Assembly (NCBI GenBank): GCA_036924285.1
Contig: JAYKYS010000002.1
Span: forward strand, 3,162,001 to 3,226,000
Origin: Asterella californica
Taxonomy: Eukaryota > Streptophyta > Marchantiopsida > Marchantiales > Aytoniaceae
DNA: 64,000 nucleotides
Reading direction: 5' to 3'
Positions 53,049 to 64,000 of the stretch are shown here, piece by piece. Each line of letters opens with the position of its first letter. The first letter of the stretch is position 1. The notes beneath the pieces are model-generated. The model was not told the DNA's origin. It searched no databases and was given only the letters and a program-made list of their open reading frames with translations. Position numbers and translations under genes: made by a program.

Positions 53049-54380
53049 ACGGGTCTTGAAAGAAACAGAGAGAGCTCCTTCACTTCAGTGCCTCTCGACT
53101 CGCCTCTATCTGCACGTAATCTCTCAACCGATCCATAACGACAGATGATATCTTCAAGCACGAACCTACAGATATTCTCTGTAGTCTTCGTCCGTAGTGC
53201 TCGTCCCTCCACATAGTTGGAGAGATCCTCTCGAGCCAACACCAAGTAACGCATCCTCCATAACCCCGGTGGCATCATCACAAGATCAAGAACCCACTGA
53301 AAATGAATACTAGGTGGATAGGTAGGTACAAGCTCATCTCTGTAACGGACCTTAGAGTAGAATTGACAGTGTAGACACGATCCAACAAAGTCCATCACGT
53401 CTTGATATAAACCCTTCCACCAATAACGCTCCTTCATCTTCGTGTAAGTAGCCCATACTCCATGATGTCCAGCCCACAAGGTATCATGGAACTCCTTCAG
53501 TAGATTAAGCTTTGTCGGTTGATCATCCACCACTCTAGCCAATATTCCGTCTCTTCTCTTCGGACGTTTCCACATATAATCTTCGCGTAGAAGATAACTG
53601 TACGCCTTCCGTCTGATCTCTTTGAACTATGCATCACTCCATCCTTCTCTTTTGCATAACGAACTCAGATAAAATCCAATATCGTGAAACTTTTCTGAGT
53701 AGAACTCCTCATTGAACGGCAGTGGTTCCAAGTCTGAAGTCTGTTGACCAACTTGCCACCAAATGTCTCTCCTCTCTTCATTCTTCACTTCTGCAAACAT
53801 CTCATCCTCATCTGTATAACGAGCCCTAGATAACATATTCAACTGGATTGTCCTTCCTTGCTATATGCTTTAGCTCAGGATTCAGACTCCGGACATAAGC
53901 AATCCATCGCAGCATTGCTATGCCTGATGTATTATAGTTTGCTATCGTACCCAACAAAGACAAACAATCTGTTTCTAATATCACACGGGCTCCTATCAAG
54001 AACTCTCGATCTACCTTCATAGCAGTAACAGCTCCCCACAACTCACGCTTCACTTGAGGATAGTTACGATGTCTATTTGTTTTGATCAGAGCTCCAAACC
54101 TTGAAACAAACCGCACACCTTCTGCATCTTCTTGACCAACCGTCCATCCAATCGCCTTTGGACTCGTATCAACAGTCAGTACAACAGATCTCCCGCTCTT
54201 GTAGTTAAGCCTCCTTAGTATAGGTGGAGACTTCAGAATCCCTTTCAGCTGCTCCATTGTCTCGTGATGTTCTTGTCGCCAAGTAAACCTCTTTCCCTTC
54301 CTCAGAAGTGCATACAGAGGCTTGGTAATATGTGCATAATGAAGAATACTCACACGAAAGAATACACAAGCTCCTAAGAA
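53049..54380 (-). pseudogene. Element E RNase H and truncated integrase
   Basis: Minus frames 54353-53826 (RNase H: LTVDTSPKAIGWTVGQ, KRELWGAVTAMK, LETDCLSLLG), 53842-53627 (spacer) and 53575-53036 (integrase: HDTLWAGHHG, CLHC, VLDLVMMP, AREDLSNYVEGRAL, RADRGES). Frameshifts near 53830 and 53600 separate them. Integrase ends before its last catalytic residue, where the 3' LTR follows. Confidence 0.82.
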
Positions 54381-54383
54381 CCG

Positions 54384-55613
54384 TCAAACCTCAGTGATGT
54401 TGGTGCAGTCAGCTATCCTTGCTATAGCATCTACCTTCTCTAGGTTCGGACGTCTTCCAAAAGTACCACACATATGACCTACCATCACAATCTCTGACAT
54501 CCCAAAGCGAGATTTGGTACCTGACAGAGTGAGATGTACCTCCTCCAAACGCATCAAAATCTTCTCCACATCTGCAACGAACTTTCTGCATCCATCAGAA
54601 GTCACAGCTTCGTCTTTGTCTTCCATCGGATAGCCTTTCATGAGAACATCATCCAGAAACGGGATAGTGACCTCAAGTACAAACTCTCGTAACACCTTAT
54701 GCATTGCATTCTGCATATGGACTATTGAGTTTGTCGCACCCTGAGGAAGAGTACACATCCGCATCAATCTCAAAGGTGTACGCATGGTAGTCAAGTCTCT
54801 ACTCTTCAAAGCAAGCTGAAATTGATCATAATCTGAAAACAGATCTCCAGCAAACGCCTCAGCTACTTCATCAACCACAGGTCTTGTCCCGACGTTTCGA
54901 ATCGTGATGTTGTTGGCAGGCTGCAAGTCTTGGATGAAGCGCAATGCTCCTGTCTTCTTAGGTACTATGAACCATCGGCTAGAGTACGGAGCCATAGATG
55001 GTTCAAGAATACCCATTCGTACCCTCTCCTTCAGCAACTCAATGACCTTCGGTAGTAAAGCACGAGAGACTGGAATCGGCTTCAAGTCCCAAGGTACATG
55101 AGGAACAGTGAAGATAACCATCAGAGCTATCACACTAGGATCCACACAACCAATCTCCTCAGCTGAGAAAGAAAATGTCTTATCATGACTAACTATCATC
55201 TTCCCGAAGGCTCGTCTCTCCACTCCAGTCAAGAAGCCACCTCCTCCTATCTGGAGTTGCTCGAGTGTCTCTTGAGTAAGCTTGTGTCCTACCTGTGTAG
55301 GATCTCTAAGCACAGGCTCAGCAGTCGCTAACTCCATCTGCTGTTGAGAATCAACAGGTAATTGGGTCGCCACATGTCTCACCTTCCTCGCTACAATTTT
55401 ATACTTGGCGTGTACTTCCGCTTCCTGATGTAAGCCACACCAACAGACTGCATCCTTCCATCCATTCTCTAGTCTCAGATGAGGAAGATATCGCAAGTAT
55501 GAGACAATCTCCTCATAGACTTCACGAGAATGGATGGGGATCATCACCCTACCTCCCATTTGTTCCATCAACCTATCTACATCATCTAACCAACGAACAA
55601 AAAGACTGTACAC
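54384..55613 (-). pseudogene. Element E reverse transcriptase
   Basis: A 409-codon minus frame: spacer with DKTFSFSAEEIGCVD, then PHVPWDLKPIPV, TGALRFIQDLQPANN, SDYDQFQLALKSRDL, MCTLPQGATNS and catalytic FLDDVLMKG (G has FLDDIPIKG), and MVGHMCGTFGRRPN. Compared with G a few residues are missing at FAG-DLFSDY and at KFVADVEKIL, small in-frame deletions. It ends at EV with a stop at 54384 where G continues RRFLGACVF. Confidence 0.85.
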
Positions 55614-56232
55614 CTACAAACTCCTCATAAACACCAGAAATCATCTCATCTTCCTTCAGAACTCCTGTACAACACAGATCTGCTGCACATCTCTCCATCT
55701 GCCTTCTACTCTTCTCAGTCAAATCCTCTATTCGCGTGAACTCACTCCAATCATCAGAACTGAAAGCCATCAAACCAGATTTTCATCTATGTACAGTACA
55801 ACTACTTTCTGAATCTTGAGCAGCCTTTCCATCAGCCTCATATGATCCCTCAGGCTGCTCAAGCGGGATCATAATAGCAGTAGATCCATCACTCTCGCTA
55901 TCCCGTCCTACGAGAGTGGTTTCTGAAAACCCTTACCCCTACAAAGAGGAGAATCCCTCAAGGTCTGCCGGTTTCGTTCGTGGTTCGTACGAACGGTCAG
56001 AAACTGCACAGAACGTCTATCATCTGGACTACGGATCCTAGCATAATAAGATCCGTCATCCATCACCTTGGTCTCCATTCGAACTGCAGTGATATAAGGC
56101 TGACCAAGAATAACAAGATATGAAGCAAAAGACTGCACGAAGAAATGTTGATCCACATCCACATCACCTATCTTCACCTTCACGTTAGGACAAGCGTCGT
56201 ATAACTCACCCTTCTGGTTGTTTGCAGCATGT
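55614..56232 (-). pseudogene. Element E protease region, C-terminal part, and spacer
   Basis: Minus-strand coding from 56232: AANNQKGELYDA, KIGDVDVDQHFFVQ, YLVILGQPYITAVRMETK, QFLTVRTNHERNRQTLRD, ending at a stop at 55908; then the spacer DWSEFTRIEDLTEKSRRQM (55773-55582). It is the downstream half of a protease split by C3; the active-site half is at 57514-57700. Confidence 0.78.
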
Positions 56233-57513
56233 TGTCGCGCTACTTGGCGGCTACATGCTTGACTTCTACTCCGACGCTTGAGTTTAGTAGTTCTAGAAGT
56301 TAGCTCATATTACTTCTAGTCCTTTATGTATATGTTTGACACCTTTGCATACGGTGTTAACACTATTTTGAGTCTTAGTAGGTTGATTATCATGTTGATA
56401 GGGCTTAAGCTCATGGGTTATATTTGCGTGTCGCCCATGCACGCTTTCTAGCTGATTTAAGTTATTTTTTGGGGCTGCGTGTCATTTTAGATAGTTTAAG
56501 TTTTACGCTGGCACTCTAAGGGGCTTGACGTGGTAGCCTATGAGTGTAGATAAGTTACCAGGTAGTTTAAGGCACAAAAGACAGTCAAGTGGAGCTATGA
56601 ACTCCCATTGGTCCATTTTTGTCTTTTGTAAAACTCTAAGTTTAGAAACAGAGCTCTAGAGTGGATTTTGAGCAATTGGTGAGGGACTTCGAAATCTGAG
56701 AGCACAAGGAGATAGAGCTCGTCATGCCAAGCACTTCCAGTGATATTTTCGATCGATTTGAGGCAATAAAGAAGAAGTTATGACCAATTGAAGTTCGAAT
56801 TGTGTTAGAATTGAATCACTTTTGTTGGATTTAGGGTTTTCAGTGTCACTCGCAGCAGATTTGAGGAAATTGCTTCAAAACTTCGAGGTTGTGTTCTCTG
56901 CCAGCAGGGCTACGATTTCCCAAAAAGTTTCATATTGATTGAGTGAAGGAGTAATTCAGGGCGGCCGCTGAAGCTGAGGGGGTCTGAAAAGCTCTTAATC
57001 TAGAGCAGCGACTTCAGAGGAGGAGATATGGAGTTCTGTGTACATTCAGGAGTCCCAACTTCACAGGGATGTTCAGCATCCTGTAGACTTCAAATACTGT
57101 GAGAATATTTGAAATTGATCGAGCCAATCTTCTGTTCTAGGTTGAAATAGCCATCTGGGTATCAAAAATTGCCATAATTTTCTTACTCCGAACTTTTCTG
57201 TCAACATCTCGGTGCTAGAATTTGATCTTAGGCTGAAACTTCGTGTGTGTGTCCAGTAGTACCTCATTTACATGTAGGGGAAGTTTAGAAATCTAAACCT
57301 TCATAGTTTTCCTCTCCTTGAGTGTCAAAGTTCACCGCCTAAATCTATTACTACTAGTTAGACCTAAATTTCGCTCTTTGAGCATATTAGAGGATCCTAC
57401 ACACCTGTGTGAGTGTTTATAGCCCCTGTTGTGACTTGAAAGCCAAACTCTTGAGTAAACAACCACAGCCAGAAGCCCGGCGCTTTCCTAAGTAGACGGA
57501 TCATACTCCGACA
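56233..57513 (+). repeat. Solo LTR C3, inverted, in element E
   Basis: Reverse orientation relative of C1 and C2: plus strand begins TGTCGCGCTA and ends ATACTCCGACA. Flanks carry gcatg (56227-56231) and gcacg, but 14 extra bases (tactctcttttttg) sit between the right LTR edge and the flank, so no clean duplication. Excision restores RAANNQKG. Confidence 0.85.
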
Positions 57514-59784
57514 TACTCTCTTTTTTGGCACGTAACACCCAACCATGGTTCAGCTCGATAGGCCACTGACCTCTCTCATACACCTCTTGTGACATGAGGT
57601 TGATCTCATATCCGTGATCAACTAAAGCAGCAACAAGTTCAGCCAAACTTCCAAGACGAACTCGTGTAGCAGTTGTAGCACGAGCCCAATGTCTCCTTCT
57701 GAAATCACTATCAGTAGCTGGACTCTCCTCGCCAGCTTCCTCATCATCGAACTCAATAGTGTTGGTACCAGCAACTAATGCTTCTTGCTGGTAGACCTGG
57801 TCATCAGCTTCCTGAAAATGCACCTTTCCAAACTCTGCATCATTCACAGAAGCTCCCACCACATCTATCATTTGACTTTCTACTTGTTCAGACATCACCT
57901 GTCTCTTGCGCTTGATGATGTCGATGATCAGCTCGTGAAACTCCCTCTTTGCAATACCAAGAACTTCCCGGAGAGAAAACTCGATTCGTGCATCCAATAA
58001 CCTCTGCTCCAAGATGCTCTTCAGATCAGTAGAAGTTTCAATATCAGCTGCCAACTTATAAGCCGATCCCTTCCCCTTCTCTTGGGCAGTAAACCGCCTA
58101 CCAGCAATCGTTGGCTCCTACTGAGATCTCTGCACGTCCTCCATAGGACCTGGTGCAGGTGGAGGAGCTACTGAAGTAGACAGGATGTCCTCAGGAAGAG
58201 CCGCTCGTCTCCTTGTGACTCTTCGTCTATTCCCAGTCTCCTCAGCAACTCCAATATCAAGTTCAGAGTCCTCTCGTCGTCTCTTTTTCTCCACAGAAGC
58301 ATCCTGCCAGTGAACGTGTCTATCTACATCCAAGAATGCTCTGATAGAAGCAGCATCTACAGGATCTCCTCATCCTGTGACCTTACGAATAGACTCGGCT
58401 CCTCTGTTCAGTATCTCAGAAGGAACTGGAGCCACACTCTTCTCAACAATCCTATCTAGCAATGTAGGACTAGAAGAGACCTCAATATGCCCAGCATATA
58501 CATCAGAATTTACCAGCGGTGCCATTAACGCAGTTGCTGTTGCAGCCGCAGCAATCTGAGGTAGACTCCTCATGCCTCCTCGTCCAAACTGCGTGCTCAA
58601 CGGCTCTCCAGTAGAAGAAAGATGCAGCCTACCGTTTTGATAGCGAATCACACCATCTCGCAAAGCAGCTGTGAGCTTTTGACAATCTCCTTGGTAATGA
58701 TCAAGACTGTCACACCAAATACATCTACGAACCAGAGCTCCTCCTGGACATGCAGCAGCAGGCGTCGGTGGCTGCTCTCTCTGCAATCCAGCTAGCTCTA
58801 CCTTCAGCTCTCGCATCTGCCGAATTAGGTCTTCAATCTGGTTCTGTTGACCATGGTTCTCCGCATGTCTCTGAACAGGTGCCCTTTGTGCAGGAGCTGG
58901 CACAACTGGCATCAAAGGAACTGCAGCTGGGACAACAGATCTGGGAGCAGGGGCCAAAGGCTGCTGTACTTGAGGAGCAGCATAAGGTGGAGTGACCACT
59001 TCTGCAAGCGGACGTCCTCCCACAGCCACTCTTCTCCTCCTCTTTCTTCTCAGTACAGCCACAGCATCCTCAACTCCCCCCCCAATCCATAGTACACCTC
59101 CCTCAGTAGATCGATCAGCCAACATAAAACATAACCGATCTGCCGTAGCATCATCGGTAGCTTGCAAGAAAAGCTCTGTTCTCTTAGCATATAGGGTTAT
59201 TCGCTCTAGAGTTGAAAGTTGCCGGTATCTCCGATCAAACTCTCTCAGCAACTCACTCAGACTCATCATACGACCGGGTTGCTGCTCAACCCAGTCTAGA
59301 AATGTCCTTCTAGTAACTATCTCTGAATCCTCCTCAAGAAACTCTTCTCGAAGAGATCGCTCAAAACTCATCCAGATTCCAAGATTTCTTCTCTATACAT
59401 CCCTAACTTGGTCCCGCAACTCAGGAATGACAGCTAACTTGCTATCATCTCAGCATCAGTAACCTTAACTAGCTCCATCTCTCCTCTATACTCACGCAGA
59501 TATCTAGAAATATCTCTTCATTCAAACCTTCCACACCTATTCATTATCGCTTGCAAAGCCTTGGTGGATTTTAACTCATCCCCTCCAACGGTCGGATGTT
59601 GTTGGACCAAGGCCGCAAGCGTCTTCAGAATCTCAGCCGTATCCAGACCAGGTACAGAGGTCGCTGCAGTCACAGGTGCTACAGAAGGTGCTGCAGTAGA
59701 CGTAGATGCAACAGCCGCAGAAGTAGCAGCAGTAGCGCTCTTGCGATCCATCTTCTCTCCTTGTAGTAAACTCAACCTCCTCAA
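57514..59784 (-). pseudogene. Element E gag and N-terminal protease region
   Basis: From 59784: Ala/Thr-rich start (SAAVASTSTAAPSVAP), DELKSTKALQAIMNRCGRF, a frame change near 59400-59520, then the 333-codon frame 59371-58370 with capsid-like ERSLREEFLEEDSEIV, LREFDRRYRQLSTLERITL, zinc knuckle CIWCDSLDHYQGDC and STQFGRGGMRSL. Then 58333-58118 (charged tail, RRVTRRRAALPED) and 58054-57488: LLDARIEFSLREVLGIAKRE and protease AALVDHGYEINLMSQEVY with D-H-G. Its last residues run into C3 by chance. Confidence 0.82.
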
Positions 59785-59800
59785 TCAATAACCCCAAGAT

Positions 59801-59818
59801 CTCTCAGTGGAAGCACCA
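59801..59818 (-). other. Primer binding site of element E
   Basis: TGGTGCTTCCACTGAGAG on the minus strand, two bases from the 5' LTR, as in G. Confidence 0.6.
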
Positions 59819-59820
59819 GA

Positions 59821-61141
59821 TGTAGAGTTGAGAGTTTTCCTCGGGAAGGGCGGAACCTTCAGGCTGTGATATGAGCTTGAAGGCTGTGTTCAGTCTACTT
59901 AGGGAAGCACTAGGCTCCTGATTGTGGCTGGTTTGCTCAAAGGATAGGCTTCAAGTTACAAGGTGATACTGAAAAATGCTCATGCAAGTCTCTTGGCTCT
60001 TCTGATATGTTCAAGAAGCAAACTTCAGGCTTAACTAGCAACGATAAGATCTGACGGCGAACTTTGGCACTCAGGATTGAGAAATATGTGAAGGTTTAGA
60101 CTTCGTAACTTCTCCTACATGTCAATGAGGTTCTACTGGATACACATACGAAGTTTCAGCTTGAGATCAATTAAGAGCACCAAGATATGAGTAGAAACTT
60201 TCTGAACAGAGAAATTATGACAATTTCTGGTACCCAGTCAGCTATTTCGACCTATAACAGGAGATTGGCTCGATCAATTTCGAAGTTTCTTACAGGATTT
60301 GCAGTACATAGCTTGTTGAACACTCCTGTGAAGTTGGACCTCCTGATTGTACACAGAACTCCAGATTTCGTTCTCTGAAGTTGCTGCTCTAGATTGCGAA
60401 CTTTATAGACCCCCTCTACTTCAGCGGCCGCTCTGAATTACTCAGTAACTCAAATCACTTGAAACTTTTTTGACAGTCGTAGCCCGGCTGACAATGAACG
60501 CAACCACGAAGGTTTGAAGCGATTTCCTCAATTCTGCTGCAATTGACACTCAAAACCCCAAATTCAACAAAAGTGCTACAATTCTGACACAAATCGAACT
60601 TCAATCAGCCATAACTCCTTCTTTATTGCTCCAAATCGATCAAAATTTTCACTGACAGTGTTTGGCACGACAAGCTCTATCTCCCTGTGCTCTCAGATTT
60701 TGTAGTGTCCTCACCAATTGCTCGAAATCCTCTTTAGAGCTCTGTTTCTAAGTTTAGAGTTACACAAAAGACAAAAATGAACCAATGAGAGTTCATAGCT
60801 CCATTTGGTTGTCCTTTTGTGCCTTTAACCACATGGTAACTTATCTACACTCATAGGCAACCACGTCAAGCCCCCTAGAGTGTCAACGTAAAAGTTAAAC
60901 TACCTAAAACGACACGCAGCCCCGAAAGATAACTTAAATCAGCTAGAAAGCGTGCATGGACGACACGCAAATACAACCCATGAGCTTAAATCCTATCGAC
61001 ATGGTAATCAACCTACTAAGACTCAAAATATATAACATCTTTCAAAAATGGACGTCTCTGAGGTCTTAACTTCACTCAGAGAGACTAACGTCTGACAGAG
61101 AAGTGAATCATTTACTATGTGAAATGATTCACATCACGACA
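59821..61141 (-). repeat. 5' LTR of element E
   Basis: 1321 bp partner of 51733-53048 with the same ends and the same 11 bp stem near 61101-61132. The copies differ by occasional single bases and small indels. Confidence 0.9.
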
Positions 61142-61145
61142 TCGT

Positions 61146-61348
61146 CGGCTAGAAAGCGTGCATGGACGACACGCAAATACACCTCGTGAGCTTAGATCAT
61201 ATCGACATGGTAATCAACCTACTAAGACTCAAAATATATAACATCTTTCAAAAATGGACGTCTCTGAGGTCTTAACTTCACTCAGAGAGACTAACGCTTG
61301 ACAGAGAAGTGAATCATTTACTATGTGAAATGATTAACATCACGACAA
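61146..61348 (-). repeat. Partial duplicate of the E LTR end
   Basis: Repeats the last 200 bp of 59821-61141 (from CTAGAAAGCGTGCATGGACG to CATCACGACA), separated from it by four bases. Element D coding follows at 61349. Confidence 0.9.
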
Positions 61349-64000
61349 CGTGTCTTGAAAGGAACAGAGAGAAACTAAGGGACAGTCCCTTAAGGACTGA
61401 CAAAGAGTTTTTGGATTTTTAGTTAGCACTCTTGTAGAGCGGGAGTATGAGAGTGTTAATGGGAGAAAGAGCCTTCTGTTAGCGCCAGAAGATGAAGAAG
61501 AGATGTTTAAATGTGGATTTGCTCAGTTTTCTGAAACATGTGTAAATAGATTTTGAGTGGTAGAAGAGATGGATAGTGTACAAAGAGTTTTGTTAGATCA
61601 AGAGTTCATTAACGGGGTGTATGAAGAAGAGGGCTTTGAAGATACTCTTGAGGAGGTTTTGTCGTTTATAAGCACCGATTCTTTGGTCAATGGATTAGTC
61701 GTGATCCGTTCACGCGAGTTACATGAGAAGATTATAAGATTCATCGAGGATGGCTACAAGGTTCAACTTCAGATGAAGAGAGTTCATGAGTTAGAGTTAA
61801 AAAGGAGTAGAGCCATGAAACACCAAGAAGCGCAGGTTCATACAAAATACAAGACTATGACGCGTAAAGTGAAGCCGGTGGCTACTCAACTACCTGAAGA
61901 CTCTAACAAGCAAGTGGAACGAGCATCGACTGAACCAGTTCTGTGAGATTCACAAAGAGTAGAGCACATGTTTACAGAAGAGACACTCAAACGACTGCAG
62001 ATTGGAGGGGGTGAGTTTCTCACTGAGGAAGAGAGAAAGCATTTCCATGAGATGTTGAGAAGGCATGGAAAGGCTTTTGCTTTCAGTGCAGAAGAGATTG
62101 GATGTGTAGATAGAGTATTGTAGCACCCATGGTGATCTTCACAGTACCACATGTGTCTTGGGACTTGAAGCCTATACCAGTACCACGAGTTATGTTGCCA
62201 AAGCTTATTGAGTTGTTGAAGGAGAAGATACGCATGGGTATTTTAGAGCCATCTATGGGACCTTACTCGAGTCGGTGGTTTACCGTACTCAAGAAGTCAG
62301 TGGTTCTTAGATTCATCCAAGATATGCAACATGCTAACAAGGTGATTATCCGAAACATGAGATCATGACCCATAGTAGATGAAGTTGCAAAAGCTTTTGC
62401 TGGTCGTGCTATCTACTCTATTGGAGATTTATACTCTGGGTATGATCAGTTCCAGTTGGCAATAGAGAGTAGAGATCTCACCACTATGCGTACTCCACTT
62501 GGGCTTGTAAGGATGTGCACATTACCACAAAGAGCGACAAGCTCCATTGCTCATGTGCAAAATGCAATGAATAAGATTTTGAGAGAATTCATTCCGGAGA
62601 AAATCATACCTTTCATAGATGATATTCCTATGAAAGGATGTGCAGTCGAAGACAAGGATGAGAGGCTTACTGAGGATGGATGTCGAAGATTTGTGGTTGA
62701 TTATATTCACGATGTGGAGATGATCTTAACAAGGCTTGAGGAGGTAAATCTCACTCTTTCAGTAGAGAAATCAAGCTTTGGAGTTCTGGAGATTGTTGTG
62801 GAGCTTTTGGCCGACGTCCGAACCCATCAAAGGTTGATGCCATTGGGAGGACGAAAGATTATGTCAACACCACAGAGGTTAGGAGATTCTTGAGAGCTTG
62901 TTTGTTCTATCGAGTGTGGATTCCTCATTTTGGTCACATGTCTGAACCGTTGTATGAGTTGCTGAGAAAGCGAAGAAGGTTCACTTGGGGTCGTTATGGT
63001 GCGACTAAAAGAAGCGTTGAAATCACCACCAATTTTACGACAGTTGAGCTATGATTGTGGTAGACCCATAGTCGTTATTGTTGATACTAGTGTTATCGCT
63101 ATAGGTTGGACAATAGGGCAGGATGATGGTGAGGAAAAGAGGTTTGCAACAAGATTTGATGCTCGCATACTTATGGATCGACAAAAGAGATACCCTCAAG
63201 TCAAACGAGAGCGTTGTAACCTCAATGAAAGCTGAAAAGGAGTATCTCATTGGAGCACATGTACTACTTGAAACTGATTGCTTGCCTTTGTTGGGGATGA
63301 TAGCAAATTGCACAACGCTTGATATTGCTATGTTACGTTGGATAGCTTACATTAGGTCGTTGAATCCAGAGTTGAGACACATAGCAGGGAAGATGAATTC
63401 GATGGAAGACATGTTGTCTAGAGCTAGGTACTCTCAGGAAGAAGATATGGAGGAGGAAGATATGGATGAAGATGATGCAGAGGAGGGGTAAGTTCTACAA
63501 CTATCAAGCAAGGACCGGAGTCGCTTGGATGATGTTCTTCCTTTCAAGGAAGAACTCTACTGTGAGAGACTCAAGGAAATCGGATGCTATCTAAGCACTC
63601 TTCAGAAGTATGATGAATGGACGGAGAAAGTTTTCAAGGAGATTCTACATCAAGCCTATGGCTATCTATTACGAGATGGATATTTGTGGAAGAGGTCAAA
63701 GAGGAGAGACGGAGTACCCTTGAGAGTAGTGGATGATGCAGAGACCAAAAAACAAGTTCTCGAACAATTTCATGATACCTTATGGGCAGGACATCGAGGT
63801 ACATGGGCGACCTTTACCAAGATCAAGGAGAGGTATTGGTGGAAAAGTTTGTATCCAGATGTAGAAAACTTTGTTGGGTCATGCATTGAATGCCAATTTC
63901 AATCCAAGATTCAGTATAGGGATGGATTGAGACCCACACATCCCTTGTCCATTCATTTCCAATGGGTTTTGGATTTTGTTGCCATGCCACCAGGAGTTTG
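61349..64000 (+). pseudogene. Element D pol, continued to the right edge
   Basis: Plus-strand coding in several frames. 61349-61560: ERNREKLRDSPL, end of the protease segment. 61557-61946: spacer ending KVKPVATQLPEDSNKQVE. 62129-62893: reverse transcriptase with PHVSWDLKPIPVP, YSGYDQFQLAIESRDL, MCTLPQRATSS (usual GATNS) and catalytic FIDDIPMKG. 62996-63491: RNase H (IVDTSVIAIGWTIGQ, LETDCLPLLG, DMLSRARY). 63500-64000: integrase start with HDTLWAGHRG, CIECQ and VLDFVAMPPG at the edge. Stops or frameshifts occur near 61947, 62110, 62368, 62800, 62985 and 63235. Clearly a decayed copy. Confidence 0.82.

Larger units (their letters stand above)
51733..61348 (-). mobile_element. Element E: gypsy element in opposite orientation inside D, 3' part deleted
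   Basis: LTRs at 59821-61141 (5') and 51733-53048 (3') enclose gag, protease, reverse transcriptase, RNase H and the first half of integrase on the minus strand. Integrase stops after RADRGESRGTEVKE and is joined within 27 bases to the 3' LTR; the third catalytic residue, the C-terminal domain and the purine tract are missing. A 203 bp partial LTR (61146-61348) follows the 5' LTR. A solo LTR in reverse (56233-57513) splits the protease region. Confidence 0.85.

Noticed and set aside
57488..57560. End of the 188-codon frame of E running into C3
   Set aside because: The last residues after LNHGWVLRA are filler and solo LTR sequence, not protein-family sequence.

Overview
The window reads as a repeat-dense stretch of a land-plant nuclear genome. 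One conserved plant gene, a two-exon organellar mTERF protein closest to mTERF4/BSM/RUG2 (38349-40165), sits among LTR retrotransposons, solo LTRs and AT-rich spacers that fill the rest. The retroelement mix (a Tat-like Ty3/gypsy, a chromovirus remnant, Ty1/copia remnants, and an abundant Ty3/gypsy lineage whose protease has D-H-G and whose reverse transcriptase and integrase look like those of fungal elements) makes me favour a non-seed plant (bryophyte or lycophyte), but this is inference. No rRNA, tRNA, CRISPR or bacterial features were seen.

Left half (1-33621): one minus-strand element, A, runs from beyond the left edge to an LTR edge at 33621. It is split by two later insertions. B (1338-18684) is a Tat-like element with both LTRs. 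G (21622-31179) is the most intact element here. B itself holds a solo LTR in its protease (5584-6865), a long LTR in its gag (7200-9600), and a 4.9 kb GAAGAC-rich insertion in gag (about 10478-15380) that contains a further solo LTR (12525-13896). At several junctions the host reading frame is continuous once the insert is skipped, which supports the nesting order.

Middle (33622-47500): copia remnants (34234-34990 and 37220-38010, minus) flank a plus-strand element fragment H (about 34991-36702), whose LTR carries heat-shock-element-like arrays and a TATA box. After a GC-rich palindromic stretch comes the mTERF gene. It is followed by AT-rich spacer with four copies of a paired-hairpin repeat, a deletion derivative of the F family (about 42250-45249), and a chromovirus integrase fragment that ends in a perfect 28 bp snap-back repeat.

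Right part (47489-64000): a plus-strand element D (LTR ending at 49418, gag, protease) is interrupted at 51733-61348 by minus-strand element E. E itself carries an inverted solo LTR (56233-57513). D resumes with its polymerase region and runs off the right edge.

The most unusual signal is a pair of small adjacent reading frames, called here ORFa (71 codons) and ORFb (67 codons). They occur five times, in LTRs or leaders of divergent elements, on both strands: 7522-7911, 32875-33304, 35492-35913, 43903-44328 and 48861-49286. The five ORFa copies align without gaps at exactly 216 nt including the stop; the ORFb copies are 204 nt in three cases. Protein-level conservation across diverged DNA indicates that they were real coding sequences, and I do not recognise the family. 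None of the large elements looks coding-competent: all have stops or frameshifts.
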